From the NCBI GenBank assembly GCA_001600615.1, contig BCKK01000009.1, positions 372,156 to 436,155 of the forward strand: a stretch of DNA of 64,000 nucleotides. Direction: 5' to 3'. Positions 31,066 to 43,823 of this stretch are shown piece after piece. The DNA comes from Dioszegia crocea (taxonomy: Eukaryota > Basidiomycota > Tremellomycetes > Tremellales > Bulleribasidiaceae). The notes beneath the pieces were generated by a model. That model saw only the letters and a program-made list of their open reading frames with translations, had not been told where the DNA came from and searched no databases. The position numbers were made by a program, and so were the translations under genes. How positions within the stretch are numbered: position 1 is the stretch's first letter; every line of letters starts with the position of its first letter.

Positions 31066-34036
31066 ATGGACGATCTTCTCGATCTCAATTTCACCTCCGC
31101 TCCAACCTCCAATTCCTCCCGACCGGGATCCACAAAGCCCAATCCCGCCCTAGGTTTCGATAGTCTTTCTCGATCAGGCGGGGCTCCAAACTACTACGGT
31201 ACTCCCTCACTACAGCCTTCACGATCTCAGACCCCACAGACTGCCCCAATACCGCAGCTGGCCCGCTTGGGTCAGCCCGCACGGCCGACCAGCGGGTCAG
31301 GCGACCGCCCACCTGCGTCCTCCATACCGAAGCCATCCGGGGACGCTTTCAGCTCCTTGTTCTTCCTGGGTCCGAGCAGCAATGGTAACGGGAATGAGAG
31401 CATGGCTCAGCGAGCCAGTCGGCTAGAGAGGGAGAAGAGGGAAAAGGAAGAGAGCGAGAAGAAGCAGTTTGATAATGGGGATTTCTGGGAGAAGTTCGGA
31501 GGACCTTCAGCTTCAGGCCCCAAGGCGTCAAATGGGATCGTGGGAAGTGAGCCAAGTGGAGGCTTCAGTGGATTCGACGATCTTCTACAACCATCGACCG
31601 GTACCGCTTCGAGCAGGCACACAAACTCCTCATTCACTCCCAAAATTATCGCCCCGACACCTTCGGCGCCGGCTGCCAAATCCTCCAAGGGTACCTTCTG
31701 GGACTTGGAAGCCGGTCTAGGATCTTCTAAGCCCAGTAGCTCCTCCTTAAATCCATCATCATCGTACAACAACATCCCATCATCTTCGACAGCGAAGTCG
31801 CGTGCGCCCCCTCCGACAGATCCCTTTGACTTTGACATGCTTGTCTCTAGTCCACCAATATCTGCCGCAGTGCCGACCGGTAAGACCCGTACCGGAATAT
31901 CGAATGACTGGGGAGTAGGCGATGATGATGTTCTTGGTGATCTCGCTCAGCCAGTCAGGCGTCCTGTGGGTATGGATACTGTGAGTTGGCCTCATCGCAA
32001 ATGACCGATTCTCGAGACTGACTATCGTAGACTGCAAGACCACCCAGAATTACTCCCCGTCCCTCCTCCCCTCCACCACATATCGTCGGTCAGATCGTCG
32101 AAATGGGCTTCTCACCTGCTCAGGCTCGGGCTGCATTAGCCAAAACCTCTTCCGGGCTGGACGTCGCAGCAGCCCTCGAACTGCTGCTCGGAGCAGGAAC
32201 ATCGTCCCAGTCTAGCGGTCGGGGTATTGAACGGGAAGATCTTCCGGAAGAAGAAGAGGAGGATTTCATCCAGCGCGAGCGGTCGCAGCGAGAGGAACTG
32301 GAGCGAGAGCGTCGGAGAGCACGGAGAGCTGGTCCGTCCCGCGACGCTATTGCCCCTCGGTCAAGAGACGAGATTCGATCAGCGGGAGTGTCTGGTCGAG
32401 GGACACCGGAACTCGGCGAACAAGCGGAGAGGTATCTCGCGCAGGCGAGTGAGATAGGGACGAATGTGTTTAGTAAAGCAACTTCGTTCTGGGCTGCGGG
32501 CAAGGAGAAGGCGCAGAAGCTGTACGAGGAGCAGAAGAGGGTGTATGAAGCTCAGCAAGCGGCTAAAGAAGGCGGTCAGGGGAGGGACGTTCGGTCAGGT
32601 GCCAGAGAAGGGGCCAAGGATGGACGGCCGAGGTGGATGATCGATGCAGAAGCTGGACAGGCGGACGGAGAGGAGAGGGAGCAGCGTGAAAGCGGCGGCG
32701 GCGGATTCAAGGATGATAACGATGACAGCGAGGAGGAAGATCGTCGACCAAGTCCGCCGGTCAGGAGTAACAGGGGCAACGGAAACAAAAGCGGTTCTCG
32801 GCTTCCGCAGGCTCAGCCCCAGGACACATATCGATCAGTTAAAGAACGGGCCGACCTCCTCTTCGCTGACGAGCCACAGCCCTACATACCCGCTTCTAGG
32901 CGGAAGACACCCACACCTACGGCTCCGGTCACCTCCTCCAGACCCCCCCGAGCCGTCACTCCCGCCGCTCCCGTCCTCATTCAGCGTCAAATCGTCTCTG
33001 CGTCTCCTACGCAACTCGAGCGTGCCGCCGCTGCCAAAGCCAAGGGCAATGATCATTTCAAACTTGGTCGCTTCTCCGAGTCTGAATCAGCCTACTCTAT
33101 CGCCATTTCCTCATTACCATCTGGTCACCTCCACCTCATCGCTCTACATAACAACCGGGCTGCGTCTCGGCTCAAGCTTGGCCAGTCGGACGGTGTGGTC
33201 GAAGACTGCGGCACGGTCTTGCTCATCATCGGACATGCGTACCACCCGTCCAAAGAAGCCCAACTCCCGTCCGAGTATGCGGATGTGCGGTTGCCAGAAT
33301 CGATGGTGAAGGCTTTGATAAAGCGAGCGCAGGCGTACGAGATGGGCGAGAAGTGGAAGAAGGCCCTGGAGGACTGGGAGAGGGTCATGGGTCTGGATGC
33401 GGCGTTTCTGGGATCGGTGGCGGGCGGACAGGCGACCAGGAATATGGCAGCGGAGGGAGCGAGGCGGTCTCGGAAGATTCTGGATGGCGGCGAGCCGGTC
33501 GCTCCAGCCTCCAGTGTGTTATCGAAACCTCGCCCGACCCCCAAACCTGCTTCACGTCCTACACCTAAAAACTCGGCACCCTCTATAGCAGTCAAAGAGC
33601 TCCGCCAGGCGAATCTCGCCCTGGAGAAGGAGGATGCTGAGCGCCTTCGGCTCAAGGACTCTGTCGAGTCGAAACTGGGCGCGTGGCAATCTGGAAAGGA
33701 GACGAATCTCCGAGCACTGATTGCTAGTTTGGATCAGGTGCTCTGGGATGGTATCATGGGCGGGGTAAAGGTGGGGATGCACGAGTTGATCACCGAGAAG
33801 CAAGTCAAAATCAGATATATGAAGGTGATTGCGAGGTTACATCCTGATAAGGTAAGTATCGTGGTATTGTAATCCAGATCCAGGCTGACAATGTATCAGC
33901 TGGACGTGAAAAGCACGACTGTAGAACAAAGGATGTTGGCAAATGGGGCATTTGGGACTTTAAATGAAGCGTAAGTGGGCGTAAGGCATGATCTTGCTGA
34001 TGTCGCAGATGGCAAGCCTTCCAGAATGGCTCGTAG
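31066..34036 (+). CDS. SWA2: Auxilin-like J-domain protein (Swa2)
   Basis: This cytosolic co-chaperone recruits Hsp70 to uncoat clathrin vesicles. The N-terminal 300 residues are disordered and rich in Ser, Pro and Asn with short acidic/aromatic patches typical of clathrin-binding segments (MDDLLDLNF, DPFDFDMLV). A UBA domain follows near residue 320 (IVGQIVEMGFSPAQARAALA). A TPR region begins near residue 640 (AKAKGNDHFKLGRFSESESA, LHNNRAASRLKLG, MVKALIKRAQAYEMGEKW). The C-terminal J domain has KIRYMKVIARLHPDK, with the essential HPD, and ends NEAWQAFQNGS. This UBA-TPR-J order is the Swa2 architecture. Four exons, about 940 residues, longer than yeast Swa2 (668) because of linker sequence. 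Confidence 0.92.
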
Positions 34037-34261
34037 TATTGCATCATGTTACATCTAGCCTCTGTTAGACGTGAAAGTACAGGACCTCGGTGATCCTTTG
34101 TCGCTAATATCCAAGCAATGGCGAAGATCCTTTGTTTGATAGTTGCACCCACACTCACCACCACTGACTGCATTAACTTACACAACCTGATTATCCAATA
34201 GAACGCCGAATTGAGAAGCCAACATCGACAGCTCAGCTTCAACACTGCATCGGAAATCGCC

Positions 34262-35720
34262 ATGCAGATCTTCAATTCCAACTACCCTTCAGTCCCCCTT
34301 CCTCCCTTATCTTCTCCCATGCCTAGCGCCTACTCCACTCTGATTCCAGGCCCGTTCATCCTACTCCTGCTCCTCCCCTCCATCCCTCTATTGCTATTCT
34401 CGATCGGTGCTCGACCGCCAGATACGTCCGCCCTGCCCTTCAGCATGACCGAAGTCTTCACCACGGCGGCTTTCGTCAGTATCGCTGGAGGAGTCGTGTT
34501 GGGCTTGGTCGTCTGGCCAGAGATGGGGAAGAATGTTGGCGGATGGATACGCGGGACTGGTGCCGAACACGGCGTTCTCTCGGTGGGACCTGGTGTCAGT
34601 GCGACTTGGTGGGACAGGATACGCGGAGGTACCGGAGGCAGAAATGGAGGAGGATCGACGATGGCGCAGTACTCCGGAAGAGGGGGTCAAGTTCAGATGC
34701 AGCGAAGCGGTATCACACAGGCCGTAGTAGCAGCGAAATGTTAGTACCCTCCTCTTTGTTCAAGGGTAGCCTTTATTGATGTGTCCAGTGCCCAAAACTC
34801 AAGCTGCTCGGGCTGCTGCCCGTCTATACGCCATTCGGTCCAAATTTATCCATCTGAACAATCCCTCTCGGCCTCATACACCCACCGCACTGGGCATCAT
34901 CTTCCTGCTTCTAGCCATACTGGTCGTTGTCGCCGGAAATTTCATCAGGAAGCTGTATGAGCTTGATGATGCGCCCGCTGCAAGCCGATCAGGGAGTGGA
35001 GGCCGCTCTAGTGGCCATGGCGGAAGCGGGCGGGAGTTGACGCCCTGGGTGATGGCCGAGATCAAGAAACGGCAGACTGAGTTCAAGGCTGGTAAGACAC
35101 CCGAACAGACTCTTGTGCGATATACGAAGGAAGCCGAGGGAGAGCGGAAGCAGATGAAGGATAAATTGGAGCACTTGGGGCCGGAGAAAGGGAAAGACTA
35201 TCGGGAGAGGAAAGAGAAGGAGAGGGCGAAAGAGCTTACGGCTTTACTCGGGCGACTGACGAAGATGAAGTTGACGACTGTGGGAGTTGAAGGGGCGGAC
35301 AACATCAATGGGAAGGCTGAGGGTGGTGGAGGGGCCGGGTCAAGCGGGGAAGGGGATGGAGGGGCGATTTCTGGCCAGATCGCGGAAGTGGCAGGCGCAG
35401 TAAAGAAGAAGTGGGGAGCGTGGACTCAAAAGGCGAGATCCAGGAATGACGGTCAAAAGAAAGAGAAGAAGGAGAGAACGCCTTTGGGGGAGAGGTTGAA
35501 GCGGATGATCCTGCCAGTACCTTCCAGCTCAGTGGGAGTGGGAGTATCTCAGCAGATGGCGATGATGCAGTCGGCCATGCTGAGGGGCGGCGGGGAATCG
35601 GCGATGCCTGCCAAAGGCCCAGGTTGGGAAGTGGCGGACAATCCTCAGGCCGAGGCGGCGCTGGCGCAGAGTGCGAACAATGCGGAAAATCTGGCGGCGA
35701 AGATGAGGGCTGGGACATGA
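34262..35720 (+). CDS. Predicted membrane protein with three hydrophobic segments, function unknown
   Basis: The frame starts MQIFNSNYPSVPLPPLSSPM. Hydrophobic segments lie near residues 31-50 (PFILLLLLPSIPLLLFSIGA), 66-85 (FTTAAFVSIAGGVVLGLVVW) and 193-213 (ALGIIFLLLAILVVVAGNFI). The C-terminal half is soluble: a Gly/Ser linker, then Lys/Glu-rich helices (LTPWVMAEIKKRQTEFKAGK, GPEKGKDYRERKEKERAKEL) and an Ala-rich end. Joining the two parts uses a 49-base intron with a less usual GTTAGT donor (34740-34788). Without it, two overlapping small genes would result (a stop at 34744 and a new ATG at 34779). The in-phase join makes one gene more likely. No family was recognised. Confidence 0.65.
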
Positions 35721-36127
35721 TGTCCATGACATTGACAACGTAAAGAAGAACATGATTAGAATGTTATGCCAGCAGTTTACTCTTTCATTGCGCGCTGGCT
35801 TCCCGCCATTTCTCGCTAACATCCGCCCACATATAATCGATTCATACTTACGGAGAGAAGTACATCACGCTCCGCCTCGACTCGACCTAGCTAGACCGCC
35901 ACAAGCCACTCACAAGCCACAGAGTCACTCATCGGCTTTATTCGGGGCGATCTCGCACAATTACGACATCGGACACCGCCGGTTCCTGGCGCGTGGCGCC
36001 TTGCGTCTTGTGGGGGAACGACTCTGAGCGTGAGCGGGGTGTATAGATGTCAGATTCCCTCCCTGAACTATTTATATAGCCACCTAAGCACACTGGTCGC
36101 TCTCACATTATCCCCACCGCCCACAAA
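35721..36127. other. Intergenic region with methyltransferase promoter
   Basis: TTTATATA at 36071-36078 is a candidate TATA box about 50 bases before the methyltransferase ATG. No gene is seen. Confidence 0.4.
36071..36078 (+). promoter_or_regulatory. Candidate TATA box of the methyltransferase gene
   Basis: TTTATATA stands about 50-57 bases upstream of the ATG at 36128. This is close for a TATA box, so the leader would be short. Confidence 0.4.
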
Positions 36128-37232
36128 ATGAGCAAAGTACATGCGGTAGCGGCGTCAGGTTTCGGCGAGGGTACCAACGAGACTGTAAGCACAGGCTGAA
36201 CTCCCCATCCCACCTGCGCTGACTCACCAGTATGATCGCGTTCGTCCCTCATACCCGGCCGAGTCTCTTCATCAACTCTACGATCTCTTTCCTAAGGACG
36301 TACACGAGCGCGGTCTGAAGATCCTCGAGCCTGGTGCAGGGACCGGTATCTTCACGCGTCTCTTCCTCGCTCCCCCGTCGTCAGATTATCCTAAATGGAA
36401 CATCGAATCTCTCATCAGCGTCGAGCCATCCGCAGGTATGCGAGACGTGTGGGAGAAGGGACTCCAAAAGACTTCATCTTCCGAGACTTCTCAGAAGGCT
36501 ACCGTTAAGATCGTCGACGGCACATTTGACGACTTCTCCAAGGCTGGAGTAGAGCCCGGGTCGGTGGATCTCGTGGTCATTGCTCAGGCATGGCACTGGT
36601 GCCCGGATCATGAGGCAGCGTTTGTAAGTCAGCCAAAGAGAAGAGGTGATTCGTGTGCTGACTCGAGACAGACTGAGATCGCCAAGTACCTCTCGCCCAC
36701 CGGTATCCTCGTCTTCATCTGGAACCTCGAGTCAGGGAATGTCAAATGGCAGGCCCGGATCAGAGAGCTATATCAACCTTATGACAAGGGGACACCGCAG
36801 TACTGGAAAGGGTGGTGGAGGGAGGGCTTTAAGGCTCCTGCGTTCGGCAAGAATTTCCAGGACCCCGAGGAGAAACAGGCAACTTGGTACAACACCATTA
36901 CGGATGACTCCGTGAGTATCAGTATCGGCATCTGGCTCCCGAATCAATACTGAATGAGGTATATACTTGCTTCGCTGACTGTCTCAGGCGGTCGAAAAGA
37001 TCATGTCCAAGTCATACCTCACAGAGGCATATCTAAAAGGCGAGGAGCGCCAGAAATTCATCCAGGACTTCAAGGATCTGTTGAAAGAAGCGGAGCCTGA
37101 TAAGGACTACGTTGACAAGGAGGTGAGTAGATGGAGGCCGAGATATATGATGTTGCAAGCTGATGGTACTCGTAGAAGGGCATCTACCGCTGGCGGTTCG
37201 ACACCGATCTAGTAATCATGAGGAAAAAGTGA
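36128..37232 (+). CDS. Class I SAM-dependent methyltransferase, Crg1/Tmt1-like
   Basis: A soluble Rossmann-fold methyltransferase of about 300 residues. The first exon MSKVHAVAASGFGEGTNET splices to YDRVRPSYPAESLHQLYDLF. The SAM-binding motif is ILEPGAGTGIFTRLFL, followed by an acidic strand end (LISVEPSAGM), VEPGSVDLVVIAQAWHWCPD and YLSPTGILVFIWNLE. The WHW motif and flanking blocks are shared with the yeast Crg1/YHR209W and trans-aconitate methyltransferase group, where substrates are small lipids or acids; the substrate here is unknown. Five exons are required, the last being KGIYRWRFDTDLVIMRKK. It is not in an obvious cluster. Confidence 0.85.
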
Positions 37233-37618
37233 GAAATCTTGGTTGGGCTGTGAGCCACTTCTCAGCGCGTAGGAGTGGGACTGATCGGTGATGCGGGAAA
37301 GGGTCAGAAAGAAGTAATATCTCGTCTGGCGAGATGCAAATTTTGACAAGGCTCTACATCGGCCGTATACATACAGCGAAATGTGAAACACGGACGCACG
37401 GACATCCATCTGACGGAACTCTTTTTCAGCACGAGCCTATGGTGTCGCGTCGATGAACTATTCATCATTAATAACTCAGCTCAGCAACATACAGCAGGTG
37501 GTCAGAGCCGTCAGTCAGAAACTTGAGCTGTATGAGTAGCTAGAAAGTGATCTCCTACGACAAGGACACGGCTTCTAGCGATATCCGAGACTCGGCCCAG
37601 ACGCGTCCTTCTCTCGCG
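37233..37618. other. Intergenic region upstream of the kinase gene
   Basis: No gene is recognised. It includes the kinase promoter and leader; an in-frame GTG at 37547 is not taken as a start. Confidence 0.4.
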
Positions 37619-40311
37619 ATGGTGGCTCCCACCCTGGTATCCAAGGAACAGGCGTATCTGTCTGCCTTGGCAGTACAGCCGAAAGATGCTCATCCTGATC
37701 GCCTGTACGAGGTAAGTCAGGGCATCTGGACTTGAATGCGTGATGGGACACGCAGCTGATGAGCAGAAACTGGAGATTATCGGCAAAGGAGCGTACGGAT
37801 CCGTGTACCGAGGGCAACACCGACCCACGGGCCACATTGTCGCTCTCAAGATCATCAATCTCGACACGGAAGATGATGATGTTGGCGATATCCAGAAAGA
37901 GATCAGTCTGCTTCAGCAGCTAATGAGAGGTGCTGGAAAGGATGGTATTTTGCCCAACGTCATCAAATACTATGGGAGCATGATGGATGGACCGAGAGTG
38001 TGGATCATCATGGAGCTGGCTGAGGGAGGGAGTATTAGGACCTTGGTGAGTGAAGTTGTGATTGACAGGGAAAAGAATGCAGTCGAAAAACCGAAACTGA
38101 CGATATAGTCTCGAGCTCAGCCTCTCAAGGAGCAGCACATCTGCCTGATTATGCGCGAGACTCTTGTTGCATTGAACTTCTTACACAAGAACGGAGTCAT
38201 CCATCGAGATCTCAAAGGTGAGCTGATTACCTAGCTATCGCTTAGCAAGCTAACTCTTCAGCTGCCAATATCCTCCTCACAGCCTCACCCACCCGAGTCC
38301 TGCTATGTGACTTCGGAGTCGCCGCTCTGCTCTCTTCTGCCTCGTCGAAACGCTCCACATTCGTCGGTACACCTTATTGGATGGCGCCAGAGGTCGTCAC
38401 TGAAGGACGGATGTACGATGCCAAAGCCGATATTTGGTCGCTGGGGATCACGCTCCTCGAGATGGCGTATGGCGAACCCCCTCTTTCTGGACAACCGGCA
38501 GCTCGAGCCGTAGCGCTTCTCGGTGACAAGAAGCTGCGCGCACCCCGACTTGAAGGCGAGCAGTGGAGCAAAGACATGCGCGACTTTGTCACTGCGTGTT
38601 TGAATGAAGAGCCTGGAGATCGGATACCTGCGGAGGAGCTGAGCAAGTTGCGCTGGATAAGGATGTCGGCACGGACACCGCTTACATCCCTTGGCGAGTT
38701 GATTGCGAAATTCTTGCACTGGAAGGAGAGTGGGGGTCAGAGGCAAAGTTTGGCGCCGGGAGTAGGGGCCAGTGTGGATGATGATGAAGAGCTACCAGTG
38801 GGAGAGTGGGCATTTGACGTGGGTGCATCATATCCTTGCAGTTGATGTTTGCTGATAGGTAGACGGTCAGATCTCGGATGAGCATGCTAGGTGGAAATGC
38901 GGAGCACGAGGATATGCGTAAGTTGCCATGCACAAAGCTAAAGCTCCCAAGCTGACATTTTAGACCTTTCGCCTCCTACAGCCCGCCCAGCTCCACAATC
39001 GCTACGCCGGCTCTTCCATGACGAACAATCCTCTGACCCGGATCCTTTCCAATCCTTTGCACATCAGCAACCTGCCACTCCCCAATCCTCAGATGGGTCC
39101 TCGAGTATCGAACAGGACGGACGTTTCCCTACTCCATCAATTGAGGACACTTCATTCGATCTACCCGATATGACAACCGACGACGCATATGACGCATCTA
39201 CAATCCGTCTACCCCGGCCTAGACCGCCCGCCGAGCGGCTCCACGGAAAGTTCGCCTCAGCATCATCGACCGGCTCATTCATGTCCGATTCCGATGCCGC
39301 TACTCCCACATTCAGACTAGGCGAACATGACGATATCCTTCTCTCTCCACCGAGAAATCGCGGTCAGAGCATCGACACGATGTCTTCTGTGCCAACTAGT
39401 AAATCTCAACCACCAGAGGATGCTCGTCGTTCATCTGCTGGTCGTCGACCCGGCGGGTCTGTAGGCGAGGGTCTGCGAGGCTTTCAATTCCCCCTCGTTG
39501 CTCCCCGGCCGTCGGATCCAGCACCATCATCCCGACCACAGCCGCCTGCCTTGCACCGGATGCACTCTGCTGCTCCAGCTCTCGCGTCGCCATCCCGACC
39601 GCCGGCTATTCAGATCCCATCAGCTGGTCCTAGTCGACCACCAATGATGCGCCAGGCGTCAGTGGCAGTCATGGAAGGTCGAGCTGCGAGTCAGACGCAA
39701 GCACAGGCTCAAGCTGAAGCTCTGGCCCTGGTTGAGGACGATCCGGCGAGTCCGACCAAGGGGCTCCCTCTACCTCCCGCTGGTCGGTTCGACCGTTTTG
39801 CGACAGGGACAGGAATGGTGCGGACTAGAAGCGGCAGTAAATTGGACGATGGGAATGGCTCGCAAGTCAATCTGCGGGATTTGATCAAAGTGAGTTGCTC
39901 ATCTCGGGGAGCTTGAAGCACCGTACTTACAAGTAGCTATCTGCAACGGTTCCAGAACAAGAAGATTTGTTACCTCCATCACCTACCAGTGCTGTTCCCC
40001 CTACACGATTCTTTCCTCAACCATCGCCTCTCAGTGTTCCCCCTCCACCAAAAATTAGTACATCACTCGGAGTCGCGCGGGAGGCAGACCCTCCAATGCT
40101 CAATGGCGATAGCGGTCTCGGCCCGCCAATCAGACCGCTCGATCTGGGAAGTTTGGAGGGTGATGAGGTCTTTGCAGAGCTGGAGCGGACGGTGGAGGAT
40201 CTGGGCAAATGGTTGGATCTCGTCAGTACCGGTCTGGAAGATCTGTGTATGATCCCATTGGGCGACGGCGAAGGCGAACTGGGCGCGGATGAAGGGATCT
40301 TGGCGAATTGA
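37619..40311 (+). CDS. STE20-family germinal-centre-type protein kinase
   Basis: The kinase domain sits at the N-terminus (about residues 32-290), as in GCK-type and not PAK-type Ste20 kinases; no CRIB domain precedes it. Visible motifs are the Gly loop IGKGAYGSVYRG, the ATP Lys in VALKI, the catalytic HRDLKAANILL, DFG in LLCDFGVAAL, and the Ste20 signature GTPYWMAPEVV. The C-terminal 450 residues are disordered and rich in Ser and Pro, ending in a short helical segment (VFAELERTVEDLGKWLDLVS). Yeast Kic1 and fission-yeast Nak1, which act in the RAM/MOR polarity network, have this layout, so a morphogenesis role is inferred. About 765 residues in seven or more exons. The first ATG in frame is used. 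Confidence 0.9.
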
Positions 40312-40463
40312 CGGGGATATCTTGAAGTAATCTGTATCTGATTTGTGTTGTACGAGTAAGGACCGCACCTGCAACATCCACACCAGACGCCTGACGGAAG
40401 GTGATATATCAATCCCAAATTTGAAATTTACAAGTGTCCAAATGACCCTATGTTACGCGAGTA

Positions 40464-42891
40464 TCACCTGGCAGGTCTCGATATCTGATGTCTCGCCTGC
40501 AGTCTGTCCAATCTCGCCCTGATATCCGCCAATCCAGCCGCCGCTGCCGATTTCGAGGAGGTCCGTCCGATCGTCCCGGTCTGATGAGCAGATGATATAG
40601 GAGCCGGGGCGACGTGTGGTCGAGCCAGACCCAAACTGCTTTGCGGGGCCATACGGGCTGTGGATGCAGCCCCACTCGATACCGGGCGGGCGGTGGGGAT
40701 GGCAGACGAGCGGGTCACGGGAGCTCGAGCGGAAGTCGTGCTCGTCGGAGGACGAGCGGAAGGAGGGGCTCGTGAGATAGAAGTGGCGGGCGTGGAGAGG
40801 GTGCGGGACTTCGCCGCAGTAGGAAGTGCGGTCGACCTAGGGATTGCCGTAGAGGGTGGACCCATTGATCCCTTTGTTGGTCTGACAGCCGACGTAGGTG
40901 CAGCACGAGGAAGGCGATTGGACAGCCCTGCAGCGTCTCCGCCGAACGAGCGGGGAGCAGCAGATACTCCAGACCTAGCGGAAAGCCCGGTCCCAGGCTG
41001 TGGGGGTGCCGCTGAACGGACCGCTGGGCGGCTAGATGCAGCTCGAGGCGGGATGACTTCGGCAGGTGTGGGTTTGGAAAGTGAACGAATCGAAGTCGCT
41101 CGGGGTAAGGTAGATGTTCTGGTTGTGGAGGCGATACTGGCAGTCGAGCCTGTTCTAGATTTTGATGCCTGTGGAGCACGCCCAGCTGGCGCAGGAGGTG
41201 GCATGCTGCTCTTAGCGGCGGTTCTAGGGACTGCACTGGCGGGTGCGCGTGGAAGGGTGGGGGCTGGGCGGGATGTAGATGACGTTGATGACAGGGTAGC
41301 TTTAGACGGTGAGACCAGTCGCCGAGTGGGTAGTTCGAGCTTGCGGAGACTAGCACTGGAGGGAAGGGGGACTGCACCAACGGAGAGGGATACGCGCCTG
41401 GAAGTGGCGGCAAAGGGGACCACGGGCATGATAGCTTGGACTTTGGTCGGGGATAGTGAGACAGGGGCCTTCGAAGCGATGTAGCTTGTCGGTCTGACTC
41501 GAGGGAGGGTACGAGTGGGAGAAGCAAAGGCAGCGGGTTGAGCTGTGTTGCCTGACCGCTTCTCCAATTCCAGTCGAGATAGACTCTTGGACCGGACTAG
41601 CCCTGGGCGGAGGTCGAGTGGGATGAAATGATCGCTCATCATTGATCTGGTGGATCAGCACTTGTCGATTTCAAATGCAGAAGCTCCTGACTCACGCATT
41701 GGCATCGTCATCCTCAACATCTGTACGAAACAGATCTAGCACACTCTCCTCGGCGCCCGCAACCCCCGTTGGCTTGACCCTTGCCATCATTTGCTGAATG
41801 TCCATAGTCATGTCCGCCATATCCGCCTTCATCCTATTTCTCGCAGTTCGAGGAGTCTTCGCAGGAGACGCATGAGCGTGACCTGACGGAATTTCGACGG
41901 ATCTGTGGGACCGAGGCTTCTCAGGGCTGATAGGAGGCATGATGAGACTCATGCTCATCATTGTCTCATCCTCCATCTTTGTCTGCGTAAGGAGGTATTC
42001 GTCGGATAGGAGATGCCGAGTTCTGAGTGGGCTGACGGGGAGGAGGGTACTCGTATCGCCTGCGTGATCCTGAGTAGGAACAGAGAGAAAGTTGGACGAT
42101 GCAGATGGGGGTAGGCGGGGTTTGCGGACCGAGCCCGTTCGACGGACTGAGTCTGTTGGTGGGCGGGGAAATCGTGAGGGATTGACATGTGCGAAGGCGT
42201 CAGAAACGAGCCGGGGTGATTCTTCGCGGGCGGTGGGGTTAGTGGAGGACGACGATCCCTTTAAAGGGGTGCTTGGAGGGAGAGTGGGGTGGGTGTAGTC
42301 GTCGCTCGGCGGACGGGGGGAGGGTTTCAGAGAGACGGGCCGTTGTCTAGCTGGAGTGGGCGCGGGTCTGCCTCGCATCGATCCGATATCCCCATATCGA
42401 TTAGCCCCCTCGTCTGTATATTCCGCCTTGCTCGTCTCCGGAGCTGCAGTCTTGCCTCGCAAGACCCCGAAGTCCATATTCATCGTGTCATTCCCCAGGC
42501 TCACTCGGCCCAACTCCCCAAATGTCACATCCTGTAACATCGACATATCACCCCCTTGAGGCATCATGAACGATGCCGAGACATCGCGGCGCGACTTGAA
42601 GGGGCTTTCCGCGCCAGCTTTGGCGGCGGAGGAAGGGTGAAGCAGGGCTGAGGGCTGGCGCACGGGGGAAAGGAAGTCGTGTTTGACAGGGGAAGTATCA
42701 CGAGCGGTGTTGAGTGATGTTTGGCGCGTGGAGAGGGTAGGGTAGGTTGTCTCGAAGTGTGGTCTCTCTCTTTTAGATGGATATTCGCTTGATAGTGATG
42801 GTAGAGTAGTCGACCGGGGGAATCGCGCGGTAGGGACACTGGCGGTATCATCCAACCTTGCGTTCTGGCCGTACCGCTTTACAGCACTCAT
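40464..42891 (-). CDS. Ser/Pro/Arg-rich disordered protein, function unknown
   Basis: Two long exons joined by one short intron (about 41643-41693, GTGAGT to CACCAG, in phase) give about 790 residues. The protein has no recognised globular domain. Repeated Ser-Pro and Thr-Pro sites (TSPVKHDFLSPVRQP, HASPAKTPRTARN) and basic stretches suggest a phosphorylated scaffold or cytoskeletal factor, but this is only inference. The first exon ends with a short acidic helix-like stretch (ESVLDLFRTDVEDDDANA). The C-terminus is a short charged helix (GLADIRARLDRLQARHQ). The gene is convergent with the kinase gene, 152 bases between stops. The start at 42891 is a genuine ATG at the head of an open frame. 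Confidence 0.75.
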
Positions 42892-43823
42892 TGGGTTTTC
42901 CCTCTCGGGACCACGACGGCGTTGTGATCGTGGCTCATACTTGGCCTCTTGATCATCACTGTCTCGCTCGAAGTAAGCATTTCGAGAGTGGTGAGGTGTT
43001 TGTGGCAGAGGCGGGAGGGATGATAGTATGTGGTTTGGTGGTAGGGTATGTTGATCAAGAACTTCCCGGAGCCTGCATGATTAGTACGATCTATACCAGT
43101 GGCACAGACAGACGACTCACCTGTTGCGATCCTCGGCTGACGACGGGGCTTGCACATTCATCCGATCCAAGAGTTGTGCTAAGGAGAGGTATGGACGAGC
43201 CAAACAACCTCACCCAAAGGAAAGAAGGCGCGCTTCGGAGGTTGAACTCCGAAATACGCCGCAGTGTTCTCGCTATAACTCCGCCGAATGCCGAGCCGGT
43301 CCCGGAACGGACTTGGTGTCGAGTTTTGTCCACAATAATTGGTTCCGAAATAGATGGCTTGGTATTTTATAACGCCGCAGGAATGGGGATCGGCGGCGTT
43401 TAACCACTTTACTATCGGTGTGGGTCCGGGCCGGGTAGCCGCGCTGGGACACGGCCAACAGGTATCGCTGTTATGTCTCTTCCGTCTATAGCAGATGCGC
43501 GATGCATCCCACATTACATTGTATACTAGATGCTATCATCCACAATGACTTTTCGACCTGGGTATTCATCCTCGCGTATTTCGGTCGCTAGCGTGGCATC
43601 CTTCGGCCCCGGTGCATCATCAGGAATGCCACTCTCTCATCTGAGACAGATGACGATGCAGGAGGCTGGTTATTGATACTCGTGACCAGGATCATGTGCC
43701 CCTGCTTCGACTCGATCGAGACATGAGAACAAATTTGCTTCCCACGCTCCCACTTCATCTTACCTTCTCCTTGACTATACTGAATATAGGAGAGGACATA
43801 TACCCCCTATCTGGCATTGCGCC
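42892..43823. other. Divergent intergenic region without a recognisable gene
   Basis: 932 bases between two outward-facing genes. Overlapping short frames exist on both strands (for example 42858-43403), but none has a splice pattern or domain. Confidence 0.45.

Noticed and set aside
36128..40311. Methyltransferase and kinase as part of a biosynthetic cluster with the P450
   Set aside because: The P450 is 10 kb away, separated by housekeeping genes, and no synthase, transporter or pathway regulator is present.
40660..41484. 274-codon plus-strand frame opposite the Ser/Pro-rich gene
   Set aside because: The Gly/Val/Arg/Glu-rich translation is the expected mirror of a Ser/Pro/Arg-rich coding strand; the minus strand has the better start, stop and intron.
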